Shown here in pieces: positions 50,833 through 62,470 of a DNA stretch of 64,000 bases; the first letter of the stretch is position 1, and each line of letters starts with the position of its first letter. The DNA lies in contig OY829648.1 in assembly GCA_963691815.1 (NCBI GenBank), positions 26,404,917-26,468,916 on the forward strand. Reading direction: 5' to 3'. The position numbers were made by a program, and so were the translations under genes. The notes below the pieces were generated by a model. It was not told the origin of the DNA. It searched no databases and saw only the letters and a program-made list of their open reading frames with translations. The stretch is from Echiichthys vipera. Taxonomy: Eukaryota > Chordata > Actinopteri > Perciformes > Trachinidae.

Positions 50833-52500
50833 TTGATGTCAGAACAACAGGGAACTCACATTGACCGCTACTTCTTACATAGCAGGTCGAGTAAGTCAGG
50901 TGAAGTTCAGCAGCAGGACCAAAACCAAAGTCTGCAGAACATCAATCTCCCTGTTCCAGAAGAAGAGGAGGAGCCAAGCATAGTGGTGCCTCACAAGCCC
51001 ACCCTGTCACAGCCTGCAACCGAGAACAAAATTGAGACGAAGAACAAGGGAGAAAACCACAAATCAGGTGGCCAAAATCCTGTGAGAAAAAGGAGTGGGA
51101 GACAATTGACACAGACATCAGCAAACTCCTGGGACAACTCAGGGGAACTACAGTCAAGAAGATTTGAAGACCTGATTTACAACTATGGTGCAGAGCGCTT
51201 TGGAACTACAGAAAGGAGGAAGAAGACATCATCCACCCCGTTGAAGTCCAGGAGACAGCAGGAGATTGAATGGTCAGTCAAGCAAAGAAGGCAGTGGAGC
51301 AAAGTGGAGAGAACTGTTCGTCAGGCAAGAGCTGCTTCCTCCCCTGGGCCCAGTGGAGTCCCATAGTGGCTTTATACGCTTACGCTTTCTTTGGAGGTTG
51401 ATGAAGGTGGTGTGGCAGAAACAACGAACGACCGGCTTAGGCAGGACACCATATGTGGCCTTGGGAGTATCCACAAGACCATGCTCCCTGGCAGGCTGAA
51501 GCTGTGGCTCCTTTAGTTTGGGATACTACGCAGGCTGATGTGGCCTCTTACCATCTATGAGGTCCCCATCTCAAAGATAGAGAAACTGGAGAGATTGGTC
51601 AGCTCATTTGCCAGGAAGTGGCTGCGTCTTCCCAAATGTTTTAGTAACATCGGACTGTATGAAAGAGGCACTCTGGAGCTTTCTGTTTCCAGCCTGACAG
51701 AGGAGTTCAAGTGCTCTAAAGTCAGGTTGGAAAGGACACTAACAGAATCCTGTGACCCATGCTTTGTCTAAACAGCTCCTACCCTGGTGACCTGAAGGAA
51801 ATGGACCCTAGCTGCAGCTACTCAGCAGACAAAGTCAGACCTCAGGCACAGAGACATCGTCTGCCTTTTGCAACAGGCGAGAGGAGGCCTCGGCCATGGT
51901 GAGAGCAGACCATGGTGGCAGCTCCAGCTCAGCGCTGACGTCTGGTCGTGGAGAAGGTGCGTCGACACAAGCAGGCAACGAGTAGTGCAAAGGCTGTCTC
52001 ACAAGCTAAGCAAAGACAGTGGATGAGATGGGAGAGAATTGAGAGGAGAAAGTTCTCTTGGAGGGAGTTGTTGGCATGGAGGCATTTCACATCAGCTTCA
52101 TCTTACACGCCACGTAAGACGTCCTGCATTCCCCTCTAACCTCAACCAATGGTACGGAGAAGACCCCAAGTGCCCCCTCTGTCCTTCTCCCGCAAACCTA
52201 AAACATATTCTGGTAGGCCTTTACACCTGGCGGCACAACCACATCCTGAAGTGCCTAGCAGCTACTTTGAAACCAGACGGGTAAAGATAAATGGCCTGCC
52301 TCCTCCATTATTCCATCCTTCATCTGCAAAGGAGTTCATCCGAGAAAGTGCAAAGCCAGCCAAAGTCAATACAACATCGGACATTGGTCAACCATCAGGC
52401 TGCTTAAGGACTTGGGAGTTTGAGGCCAAACCCTACACTAAACCATCAAAGCCCTCTCATGTGCAGCAGAAGACGCAAGTCGGTAGTAATGGTTGAAGAG
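50833..52500 (+). mobile_element. non-LTR retrotransposon fragment lacking the reverse-transcriptase core
   Basis: The first frame (50833-51366) is 177 residues, Gln/Glu/Lys-rich; it includes FGTTERRKKTSSTPLKSRRQ and ends at SSPGPSGVP, the usual entry to the RT domain. The RT catalytic part is missing: at 51390-51770 the sequence resumes after it (IYEVPISKIEKLERLVSSFA, RKWLRLPKC). Positions 51948-52139 and then, in another frame, 52100-52284 give a basic stretch and WYGEDPKCPLCPSPANLKHI, a zinc knuckle with the expected last Cys replaced. This order suggests an R2/NeSL-like element with a C-terminal zinc knuckle. Frame changes and the deletion make it dead. Confidence 0.75.
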
Positions 52501-52614
52501 GTGGGATAACACCTGGAATGCTACTAACACCTGCAGAACTAACTGCCATAACATATAAAGTCATATTCACATTACTATAGATATTGTTATAGTTACTGTT
52601 ACTCGTTGGCTGCT

Positions 52615-52890
52615 TGCATCTCTGGAAGTGTGTCAGTCTCTCTGTCTTTTGTCTGTCTTTGTCTTTCTCTTTTTCTCTCTCCTTTTCTTCCTCCCCAACC
52701 GGTCAAGACAGATGGCGGTCCTCCACACAGCTGGGTCTGTCCGACGTTCCTGCCTGTTATAGGGAAGGTTTTCATTGCCACCGTACTCTACGGGGGAATT
52801 GTTGGGTCTATGCCTACTCTGTAAAGTGTCCTGAGATAACTTTTGTTATGATTTGGCACTAAAAATAAAATTTAATTGAATTGAATTAGA
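52615..52890 (+). mobile_element. LINE-type 3' tail with TTGAAT-like end repeats
   Basis: A pyrimidine-rich stretch, CCCCAACCGGTCAAGACAGA, GTTCCTGCCTGTTATAGGGA, GGGGAATTGTTGGGTC, AAGTGTCCTGAGATAACTTT and a terminal ATTTAATTGAATTGAATT form a well-known teleost LINE/SINE 3' end, probably L2/CR1-like. It lies just after the retroelement fragment but may be a separate insertion. Confidence 0.7.
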
Positions 52891-52977
52891 ACATAGGGGT
52901 TCGAAAGCAGAGGGGGGTACTTCTGGGACTCCAGGTGTTGCTGATGAGCCCTCTGGAGGTGTGGTAGGCATATCGTT

Positions 52978-53352
52978 GAAACACTATAAAGGAGGGTGCG
53001 CACCTGATGACCCCAATGAAGCTACCAACCCCCACACCCCATCTAACTCAATCAGATCCGTCACCATCACGGCGCTGAAACCGCTTGATGGATGTATCGT
53101 CACCACCATGTTGTTATTGGCATTCAATTTCACATAGAGCCTGCATGTACGGGTCATAAGCTGATTTTGCTATGCTTACTTCTGCTGCTATAGGCCTAGT
53201 CTTCCAAAAGTTGTGCCTATCACTGAAACACCAGTGAAGGAGGGTGCCCACCTGATGACGGCAGTGAAGCTGCCAACCACCCCATCTAACTGAATCAGAC
53301 CTGTCACCATCACAGCGCTGAAACTGCTTGATGGATGTATCCTCACCACTCG
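52978..53352 (+). repeat. direct duplication of an about 120-bp segment, period about 245 bp
   Basis: 52978-53108 and 53225-53352 share GGAGGGTGC-CACCTGATGA, the CATCTAACT-AATCAGA block, GTCACCATCAC-GCGCTGAAA and TTGATGGATGTATC-TCACCAC, with about a dozen differences. The spacer between them is unrelated. No repeat family is recognised. Confidence 0.85.
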
Positions 53353-53739
53353 TATCTCAGGTTTTGTTTCATCTAGTCCTCAAACCTAACTTCTTATACA
53401 CTGTGGTCTGCTTTCATTCATAAATTGTTCATTGTTGTCTCTTGATTTATTCACCATTTATCTATCAGTTATTAATTTATTTTTCTGGATGGTAGTTTAG
53501 TTTTGAAGACATTACTTCAGTAAATCTTAATTTATAAAGAACTTGGTCCTATGATTTGTGTGTATGAAATATTCTGTCCTTTAGCAGCCTTCAAATTATG
53601 AGACTAGATTAATAAATCAATTGGCTATCAAGTCTCGGGTCTGCCAGGGCCACTGCCCCGAGGTCTTAAAAGACTGTTCTTCAGTATAAACCCAAAAGCT
53701 TCTACCATGGTGGTTGAATCCATTCTAACGATACCAAGC

Positions 53740-54281
53740 TGTCATGAACGGTACAGAAAAAACACAGAAAAACGATGGACCCAATGCAGACACAGACACG
53801 GAATAAAAGTACACACAAATATTTAATTAACTGCAAACAAAACGCAAAAAACAGGTAAACAGGTAATACAAATGACGAGATTGTCGAGGGAAAAACAAGA
53901 ACGATGAGACGAGGGAAGATCAGGGAGACGGATGAGGAAACAGGAACACAGGAAACTACGGAGAAAACAGAAAACAAACACGATTAGAGTATATTTAACG
54001 ACGGGGAGCGTGATAACCACAACGAGAAAAGGAATGCCAATCCGGGAGGAATAGTTATACCAATGAAGGAATACGACGGTCCGGCGCTGCATGCCTGTCA
54101 GCTCAGGGTATAAGTAGTCGACCAGGTGATCAGCGTAACAGGCTGCAGCTTTGGGGAACGCCTACCGGACCTAGACGACAGAAAACAAGAGGGACACACA
54201 CATGCACAGAAACACAGACAGAGGGAGACAAACTCACACAAAAGGAAGAGAGGAGGATACTGACAGAGCCGAGTCTTGACA
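53740..54281 (-). mobile_element. solo LTR of a retrotransposon, 542 bp, with 5-bp target duplication
   Basis: The element begins TGTCATGAAC and ends AGTCTTGACA (TG...CA, inverted TGTCA/TGACA). It is flanked on both sides by CAAGC (53735-53739 and 54282-54286), a perfect 5-bp target-site duplication. No internal coding region is present, so it arose by recombination between two LTRs. In minus orientation the end region (TGTCTGCATTGGGTCC) resembles LTR ends of fish Gypsy-type elements; orientation and family are inferred. The minus-strand frames across it are chance. Confidence 0.85.
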
Positions 54282-54289
54282 CAAGCACC

Positions 54290-55920
54290 ATATTATAGAA
54301 TATTGACAATATCTCTACCATGAGCCTAAACCAGATACACACCGGATTTCAAAAACACAATTTATCTTAGTGTGTAAGTAGCTTCATGGGCTGAAAAAAG
54401 TGATTTCGCTACCACCCCTGCACTGCTATCATGATTCTTCTAGTACTAGGGGTGTATACCTTGCCAAAAAACAATGATAGAATGTTTGGTGATCCTTTCA
54501 TGTGATTAACTTTGACTGATATTTTCCTGTCCATGCTTTAATCATTTCAACATTCACCATATATTCCAAATCAAACATCTTTCATCTCTACCTTAAACCC
54601 ACTTGAATCCAGGCAGGTCTGTGTCAAAGTATAGCAATGTTGGCATTGTATTCGGATGAACAGCGTGTTCTATGTGGCGGAGGGCCCCAAAGAATGGAGC
54701 ATTAGATACACAGAAATATGCCTTATGTCACAAAACGTGTTATTTGGCAGATCCGGCATATCTCCAATGTCCCATTCCTTGGGGACTTCCGCCACGGAGA
54801 CAGGCCAAACCTCGTTCATCTGAACACAATGCCCACATAGCCATGGCCAACACTCACTAAAAACGGAAACTTAAACACTTCCAATACCAAAATCTTTTCC
54901 AATTGCCTACATATTCTGTATTCTTATGCAGATATCTGATTACAGAGATTACTTCCACCCCATCTGTTGCATCCACACTATATTTAATCAATCAATGCAC
55001 TAGTACAAACTTACACATCATAATAATTTCTCATATATCTGTCATATGTAGTGGACCAGATCAGATTTTCCATGTTGGCATTCATTAATAGAAACTACTT
55101 AAATTTGTCATGCAGGTAAATAGGCCAATCAATAGTGTCTGTTTATTGCTGAACAGGTTGTAATTTGGTTGCTTGTGACACTATTGTTCCTGTGACCATA
55201 TGAACTAATTAATTACACAAGTTCAATAAGAAGTCGTTCTCCTCCATCCACAGCTAATGCGCTTATTCATCAAGAAGGGATTAAATGTGTCCTGCCCTCT
55301 GTAATTAAGAACTGGAGTGAGGGAGCTTAAGTGGATTCACTTTAAAGGCTATTTTTGAAAAGCCCGACCCTCCTGTTACAAGACAAGGTAATGTGATATA
55401 GATCGAAATAAACATTTCCTTCTTTGATCAACCCAACAGCAAGAACTGACCTCATAGAAGGTTTTTGATTTTAATTAGTCCTTTTAATGAGATAATAATA
55501 ATATATAATAATAATGAGATAAATACCATACTGAAGAAGCATTTTATTTGAAATGTTATTAGAATAACATTTACAGATGATTCGAAGGTTGAATTGTAAC
55601 AGCTGTGAAAAACACGTTTTACAGTATCAAAAAAACAGAAAACACTGAACTTTCAAGTTGAAACAAAGAACGAGAAAGAACAAATTAATGACAATTCTGA
55701 AGTGCATGGATAATAGTGAACTTTAAGCTAAACTTAGAAGGCAGAACTTAAACAGATGCATCATGCTGTGCTGAACAAGCTGCACAGATTCATGATGCTG
55801 TAAGGACTGTGTTTTTTAACTGGTTTGTACAGAATAGGCATACTGTAAGAACATGTCAAAAACGTTGCACAGTGTTTTGGGGGTCATTGTTGAATTAATG
55901 TGTTTTAAATGTGAGGCTTG
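54290..55920. other. intergenic sequence without recognised content
   Basis: AT-rich sequence. No gene, RNA or named repeat is seen. Confidence 0.55.
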
Positions 55921-56215
55921 GTGAGGTGTTTCCCTTTTATAGAAATGCGCGGTTGATTGGAGAAATTGCGCGCCAAAGAGGTGGGGGCTCACCTCTGCAC
56001 CACAAGTGAACCAACTGTATAATTACATTGCACATGTGAGACTCTGGGTTCTTTTGTCTGAGGTGTTTGCAGAGACCTAGCAATCTGCTAACTGCGAATT
56101 CTGATGCAAAAGACCCCTTGGCAAAGCAGAACATTCTTTGCTGTTGTTTTTATAATAAACTTTTGAAATTTCAAGAAGTAGTCTGGTTTTCCTTGAGTAA
56201 AGAACACGACAGTTG
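55920..56215 (+). mobile_element. possible LTR-like fragment
   Basis: A TTTTATAGAAA box near 55936 is followed about 220 bases later by AATAAA (56154-56159) in TATAATAAACTTTTGAAATT, then GTCTGGTTTTCCTTGAGTAA and ACACGACA. This order of promoter-like box, poly(A) signal and T-rich tail is that of an LTR. I could not define matching ends or a target duplication. Confidence 0.35.
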
Positions 56216-56739
56216 CTATGAAAAGGCATTCAATGTCATTGACAAAGCCTACTGATATTTGTGAATTTGTGAACGAGCTCTGTTCTAAACAATGTGTCAT
56301 TGACTATTGCTACACAGAGACAAGTAGACAACTGTTTGATAATTCTAAAATAATGATCTGATTTGTGAAATGGAAGGATTACTCATGAAAGGATCACATT
56401 CAGGTGAGAGAGAGTGGTTGGGAGAATTTTCACAATGTTACTTGATTGAACAATGCTGAACACCAATGGACAACAATTACCCAATAATTTTAAAGAAATG
56501 TGCCGGTGTTTGCTGTGACCAATTACTTACTTTATTGTGAACAAAACGTTGATTTCCATCGCATAGTGATGTAAATGAGGAGTTTAAAATGAATGTACAA
56601 GTCATGCTGTATTTGAGTATCGTGAGCCATATGCCATTTTCTCATCTGAACTCTGTCGTAAGTTTGCCTTGCACACATGTAGCACACAACAAGAAATTAC
56701 TGTGTCAGATGTGTTACTGGAAATTCTCTGGTTTAGGTG

Positions 56740-57155
56740 AGGGGTGGCACTCAGGTAGGGTGTTCAGGAGGCAGGACATAACACAGATTATACCGCGGCC
56801 ACGTCACAGAACTAAATCTTTTGCTGTTCCTTGAATGTCTGACAACTTCACTGTCGGTCCTTAAAGACAGAAGTTCCCAAATCTCATCATCTCTCCAGTT
56901 ACACATTTTTGCTGCTTTGTAACCCTTTGTAACATTTTTGCACAAGCCGAATAACAGACATTCACATCGCTCACTGTGAATTCCCTGCACAGTGAGCTGC
57001 TCTATTATACATGGAGTCAATCATAGACTTTGTACTAGAGGGTAAACTCTGTGTGATGTCCGATCCAATAGATTTGGGCATTTGCGTTCTGACAAAGAGC
57101 TTCTAAATCTAGATAATTTCAGGTTTGCAGTGCATGTGTGAAAGGGGCTATAATA
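56740..57155 (-). mobile_element. transposon relic with Myb/SANT-like ORF, copy C
   Basis: On the minus strand, a frame ending at 56751 carries CNWRDDEIWELLSLRTDSEV V R, the first helix of a Myb/SANT-like DNA-binding domain of the kind paired with Harbinger-type transposases; the rest of the domain is lost. The segment ends at about 57151 with CAGTGCATGTGTGAAAGGGG, shared with 19.1 kb. A similar ORF lies at 58.3 kb. Confidence 0.6.
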
Positions 57156-57159
57156 ACAA

Positions 57160-58210
57160 AACATAGAGTTTGTTGCTGGAATAAAAAATCTAAATCATGA
57201 CCATGACCTTTTAATAGTCAAGCTTTGGACAACTGCTTCCTCCTCATTCATTAAAAATGGTTTAATGGAACCATCTGACATTTGGCTAAATACACTTTGC
57301 TGTTTTACTGAGAATCAAATGAAAAGATTGACTTCACATTTATGTCTGTCTGTCCTGTAGTAGAGCTCAATCTTAAATGACCAGAAGTGGCATATCTGTC
57401 TTTAAATATTGCATGTAATGTGATTAAATATGTAAATGTTAAAATGGTGGTTGCGGGAGCAGCAACACGTGGGAATATTTCTGAATGACCGTTGGGTGCG
57501 GTGATTAGACAGAGTGAAGCCGGCTGACAGGGAGGGTCAAGACATTGCAGGTGTTATTTTCATCGAAATTCTTAAAGCAGCTGGTTCCACTGATTAGCAA
57601 GTCTAACCAGACTGGAAGAAGTAATCAGAACCTGGTGAAGCCCAAACCTACAAACTGTCAGACTTCTAAGACATGAGGCTTCACACTCCTGATTTCAGGA
57701 ATGTGCTCTACTATGTTCAACAGTGCTCCACTGTGTTCAAGTTACTTGCGATCATTATCTGTCACAGCGCAAACCATTCAAACAGAAGCCATCAAAGGCC
57801 CATTGTTTTCTTTTCAAACCAACAGACAAGAGGTTTCACAGAGTAAAAGCTGCAGTGTCTCCTCTTGGTTGAACCGCAGTTGTGATCACAGCTGATGAAA
57901 ACTCACCCGCCTTGTTACCATTCCGTCCCTAATAATAGTGCATTTGCATATCTATGACAAAAATGTATTACACTTTCAGTGGCGTATTGTTTATAGACAT
58001 GTATGAGATGATTGCAGAAATAGGAAATAAGACTGCGCAGCATCGACTTAATTGGATTTCTTATCTAGGCATTGTGTGCCTGATGAAATAGAATATGAGT
58101 GTGCGTGTTGGAGTCATGATGCATGCAGGGTTTAACTTTTAACTGTTTTGGCCAAATTTTGTTGTCTTTGGTTATTCAGACAATCTGATGGAGATATATC
58201 CGTAGGTGAG
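57160..58210. other. intergenic sequence without recognised content
   Basis: No supportable gene or repeat is seen. Small frames only. Confidence 0.5.
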
Positions 58211-58216
58211 AAATTA

Positions 58217-58530
58217 CCGTTTTCACATATGAACCCTGGACATTGTCAAGAGAATCGGGTCCAGGGATAGTCAGAGTTTCACATTCTCACGTACTGGAAA
58301 TACTGTTTGGTTTAGGTAAGGGGGGTGCTGGGGTAGAGCATGCAGGGGGGACATGGATAACACCTCCCAGACAGAGCCGGTTCTTAATTTGGTCACATAC
58401 AACAGACTCTCTTGCTGTTCTTTGGATTTGTCTGATGATTTCGGTGTTGGTCCTTACTAATAGAAATTCCAGAATGTCGTCATCTTTGCAGTTACACATA
58501 ATCATTGCCGTCTTTGTGTAAATCACCGTT
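58217..58530 (-). mobile_element. transposon relic with Myb/SANT-like ORF, copy D
   Basis: The minus-strand frame 58287-58526 reads CNCKDDDILEFLLVRTNTEI IR..., aligning residue for residue with copy C (C-N-x-x-D-D-x-I-x-E-x-L-x-x-R-T-x-x-E). It continues RTARESVVCDQIKNRL, the usual second helix. The left edge CGTTTTCACATATGAACCCT looks like a terminal repeat. Confidence 0.6.
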
Positions 58531-58861
58531 CTTCTTCACCGTCAGGGGCTGAGATTTGTTCCTTTAAAATGCTAAGCCTATTATCATACAATCTAGTAAA
58601 TTGTTATGTCATGTAATTCAATATTCATTCAGCCAGTTATTAATATGTTAACTTGAAATTGATAGACTTTTTAAAAAACAATAATTTGACAATTTGTGTA
58701 ATATGCTTATTTGTTTTTTGGCCAAGTTCCATGAGAAGACGGTACCTCTTTTATAATTGTTGATTAAATATCAAGCTAAGCCTTTAGAACCCACTTCCTA
58801 TGTCGATATGAAGAGCTTATTCTGAGCTTTTAGTTCCAGGTGATAATACACTAATGGAAAC

Positions 58862-58904
<43 letters not shown>

Positions 58905-59935
58905 CTATATTTCGGCCAACAGATTCCCCCTATATCCGACACACTGCTCCTTTAATGTCATACCATTTCGATCATAATCAAGAAGGTGATTTGTAAAAAT
59001 CGTGAAAACTTGAAAACTATGACAACTACAAAAGATTCAGCAAACCGTCAGCAAAATGGCTGCAAAGCTATCAATGCTGGCAGTTATACCTAATATCCAA
59101 TATTAACAGTTCATTTAGCTAATTTAAATGGAGCTATCCACAGTTTGTTTTCTGGTTTCACTTATTAACAAACTGCTCAAAATGTGTAAGACAACAAAAG
59201 CAGCCAATTTAGGATGGTTGAATTATATTTATAAAGCTAGCAGTGGGGTAATAATCTTGGAGTGAAGTCTTCTGTTATTACATATGAATACTAACGTTTC
59301 CAAGAATTGTCATCATGTTCTGATTTCTTAGAACTATACTTTCTTTCAATTGTTGCCTGGGAACTCCCCTACAGAAGCACAGTGTAGTCTAATGTGGTGT
59401 GATTAGACTGTGAGAAACAGTACAAGGCAAGAAAGAGATTATTCCAGCAGCTAACTGTCTACATCCTACAGCCTCCCCTCCTCCTCTGCACCTGCTCCCA
59501 GCTGGCTGCACCCAAGGATACAATGTGCAGTCACCCCAGTTAACTACACAGCTTCCTCCTCCCTACATGCAACAGCTGATGATTGTGTTGGAGGGTTGGA
59601 GTCACTGATTTCTTTAAATGCTATTTATGTTCTAGTATTGAGACAATCAAATAGAGTGTACAAGCAGCAAGCAACGGAGGGATTAAAGACATGTAGATCA
59701 AATATCAAGACACAGGGCTAATTGAGCCAATGTTACATAAAACTAAAAGTTGTGAGATATTGATAAAACATAATAACAATACATTTCAAAAGGTCAATAA
59801 ATGTCAGTTTAACAAGCAAATATAATCAAAGAGATGCTGTAGTACAAATACTAGAATGCAAAACTCATTAATCTCCCAGTTGCAATTTTTCTATTTTTCC
59901 TTCACTAATGAAATATTATTGTTGTGTTTATGTCT
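58531..59935. other. intergenic sequence with a TA microsatellite
   Basis: It contains (TA)n at 58867-58901. Nothing else is recognised. Confidence 0.55.
58867..58901. repeat. (TA)n microsatellite
   Basis: About 17 TA units, then AATACTATATTTC. Confidence 0.9.
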
Positions 59936-59939
59936 CACG

Positions 59940-60465
59940 TCTTTTATTTATAATAACTATAGACATTGCTTTAGACGTGACAATGTCTACCTGTGCAAAC
60001 CCAAGGTGTCCCATTTAGTTGTCGAACAAGAAGTACATCATAAGAGAGGTTCATACTGGCGAGAGTGAGAACAGGTATAATCCAAAGAACAGTTCTGCAC
60101 AGAGCTATGGTTGCTTGGAACTCTCTACCAGTTCATATCGCCCATGAAAGTAACAAAGATCGGTCTAAATTGCTATTAAAACCATATCTCTTAGAATTTA
60201 ATGAATTATAAGTTCACATATTTAGTTTATAAAGAGGACTGGGTTGTGGTTGGACCCTTTTTCTTGGACATACTGTATGTGAGAGGTGTCCTGTGGGTTT
60301 TTGTCTTGTGAGATTCAAAATGATAGAATGAAATGTAAGTTTAGAGAAATGGTGATGTCTGTGGTGTCTGTCAGATTTTTTTTTTCTGTAGTTTGTTAAT
60401 TATTGGGGAGGTGATGTTGTTCTTATTGTCATTTAAAATCCTAATAATCCTAATAAAGAAAGAAA
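59940..60465 (+). mobile_element. LINE ORF2 C-terminal relic and 3' tail
   Basis: One frame ends RHCFRRDNVYLCKPKVSHLV and a later frame, around 60090-60212, reads VLHRAMVAWNSLPVHIAHES, NKDRSKLLLKPYLLEFNEL. The pattern 'WNSLP...' followed by a short basic tail is typical of the end of LINE ORF2 proteins. A frameshift separates the parts. The tail ends in CCTAATAATCCTAATAAAG. Confidence 0.6.
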
Positions 60466-60610
60466 AGGTTGACGTGTGGTTTTGAGTGAAATGTCTCATC
60501 AACTGTTGAATTGGATAAACTCTAATCCCTTTGGCTGTACTTTGAGTTTATTGCTAATTAGAAAATGTCTGCATGCTAAGATCTTTTTCCCATCCCTGCC
60601 CTTGGCCTGA
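60466..60610. repeat. dispersed fish repeat fragment (AAATGTCTCATCAACTGTTG)
   Basis: GAGTGAAATGTCTCATCAAC and GGCTGTACTTTGAGTTTATT with GCTAATTAGAAAATGTCTGC belong to the same family as 33000-33420. Confidence 0.55.
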
Positions 60611-61160
60611 GAGTCGATGGGCAACTTAATCTAAGATTCTAATCATCAGTCAGAGACCGCCCTGAGTTAGATGCGATTCCTCAAAGTTGGTGGTTGTTTG
60701 TTTGTTGTTGTTTTTTTTACAGCAAATGTCCCCAGAAGTAGCCGTAGAGTGAGACATCTACGCTTTCACTCTGCTCTCCAGTACAGGCAGCTGCAGACCC
60801 ACAACCAGAGTTAGTCTGAGTGAGACAGAGGCAGCTGTCCAGAGGAAGAAGACTTTGTCCGGACAGGCTCCGAGATAATGTTAGTGGTGAATTTACAGCT
60901 CATAGCTACTTTGTATGGTACAGTCCCTGGCTTCTGTTTGAAAACCAGCATTGTTAGTGTAGTTACTGCGGAACACATTAACTCGGAAGACTAACTTGGC
61001 CTGTTTACTATGTACATGAATGTCATCCTGTATATTTCATTCAGTTCATCAGTTTCATTCTTTTTTTCTTATACAGAATAAATGTCAGTCAGTGACATTC
61101 TGTAGATCTTTATTCTTACACACATTTAAGAAACCGAATGATCCTTGTTTGATAATGGTC
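60611..61160. other. intergenic sequence without recognised content
   Basis: No gene or named repeat is supported. Confidence 0.5.
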
Positions 61161-61164
61161 TTTA

Positions 61165-61540
61165 TTAATCCTCTTCCAACACTTCCACTGCAACCTTAAC
61201 TTCTTCAGGGAGCTCAGCGCCATCGTTATCACTGCATGGTGACCTCACTGACCTCTTCTGCAAGATTAGGCTCTGTGAAGAACGCAGACTTGGTGACCTC
61301 TGGTGTATTTTATTCGCCTCTATCGTGACCTTATGTGAAAAAAATGCGTTTTCGCAGTACAGATGACACACGCCACGGGGGGCGTTTTCAAATCTTTCCA
61401 CTCTGGGACCCAGTTTCAAAAGAACGTTTTCAGGCTCCAATACCACCTGCTGCATGTGGATAGTCAGCCGAAGCAATACTAAAGTTGTGCGCTTACAGGA
61501 AAACGCGTCTTTGTGTGGATGGGCCCTAAGTCTGTGATAG
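61165..61540 (-). repeat. possible DNA-transposon relic with terminal AAAACGCGTCTTTGTGTGGA
   Basis: A 103-residue minus-strand frame (61165-61476) and the edge GGAAAACGCGTCTTTGTGTG GATGGGCC resemble the end of a teleost hAT-type repeat. GTTTTCAAATCTTTCCACTC is also familiar from it. The frame has no domain I can name, so I do not call it a gene. Confidence 0.35.
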
Positions 61541-61582
61541 TCTGCGTAGCAAGGAGGTCAGGGTGGGTGGATGAGTTACACC

Positions 61583-61583
61583 A

Positions 61584-61648
<65 letters not shown>
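61583..61648. repeat. (AAT)n microsatellite
   Basis: About 21 uninterrupted AAT units. Confidence 0.96.
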
Positions 61649-61784
61649 TAACCACCACAACTTTTCTTTTTCAAAAGCACATTTAAAACATCCATTTCAC
61701 AATGTGCACCAGTGGCTGGAAAGTATGTTTCCCTTGTAAAGTAATGGATGGGCAATGGGTAGTGGTTAATGTTGTGAATTCAAA

Positions 61785-61860
61785 CAAAACTACTTGGCTA
61801 GGTTTAGGTAACAAACCACTTGGGTATGGTTAGAAAAAACCCTAAGGTGAGGTTAAAATA
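61785..61860. repeat. ACTTGGCTAGG-type repeat fragment
   Basis: CAAAACTACTTGGCTAGGTT then TAGGTAACAAACCACTTGGG is the clearest copy of the short repeat also seen near 3430 and 37483. Confidence 0.55.
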
Positions 61861-62470
61861 TGTTTGTAATGTAACAACAGTGACACATGGCTCCTGTGTT
61901 ACCTCCTCCCTACACTGACCTTGACATAGGCTCCGTAGGGTCAAAAATTAAAAGGTTATGAGGGTTTTGACCAATGCCAGTGTTTCAAATGTCAGTACAT
62001 AAGTGTTTGACTCATTTTATGACTTCATGATTATGAAAATGGTTTCAGAAAATGTAGAATGAAAGAAGAACAATAACACCACTATTTAATTCACTGAGCT
62101 TGAAAAAAAAGAGTCACAGAGCACAAAGTACAATATCTGTTTTGTTTTCAGCTGGAAAATGTTTTTAATATTTCATATTTCATATATCTCAGGCATTACT
62201 CGAGTGTGCTGAGTTTGAGGAGTGTGTGAATCAGTGCACCAATGGAAGGAGAAGTTGCTTTAAAAGTACAAATGGCAACATGTCAAGGTCAGTTGACAAA
62301 ACGGAGTCAGATTCACCTCGCTGTCTGCGATCAGATCTTTAGTCACACTTCATTATGTCAGAAAGAACAGTTACCTTGGAAACTGACTATTTGTATTGCC
62401 GAGTAGGCAGGTAAGGAGACGACCGGCACAGGGCTGATCTATGAAAGAGACGGACTGCTTTTGTTATGGT

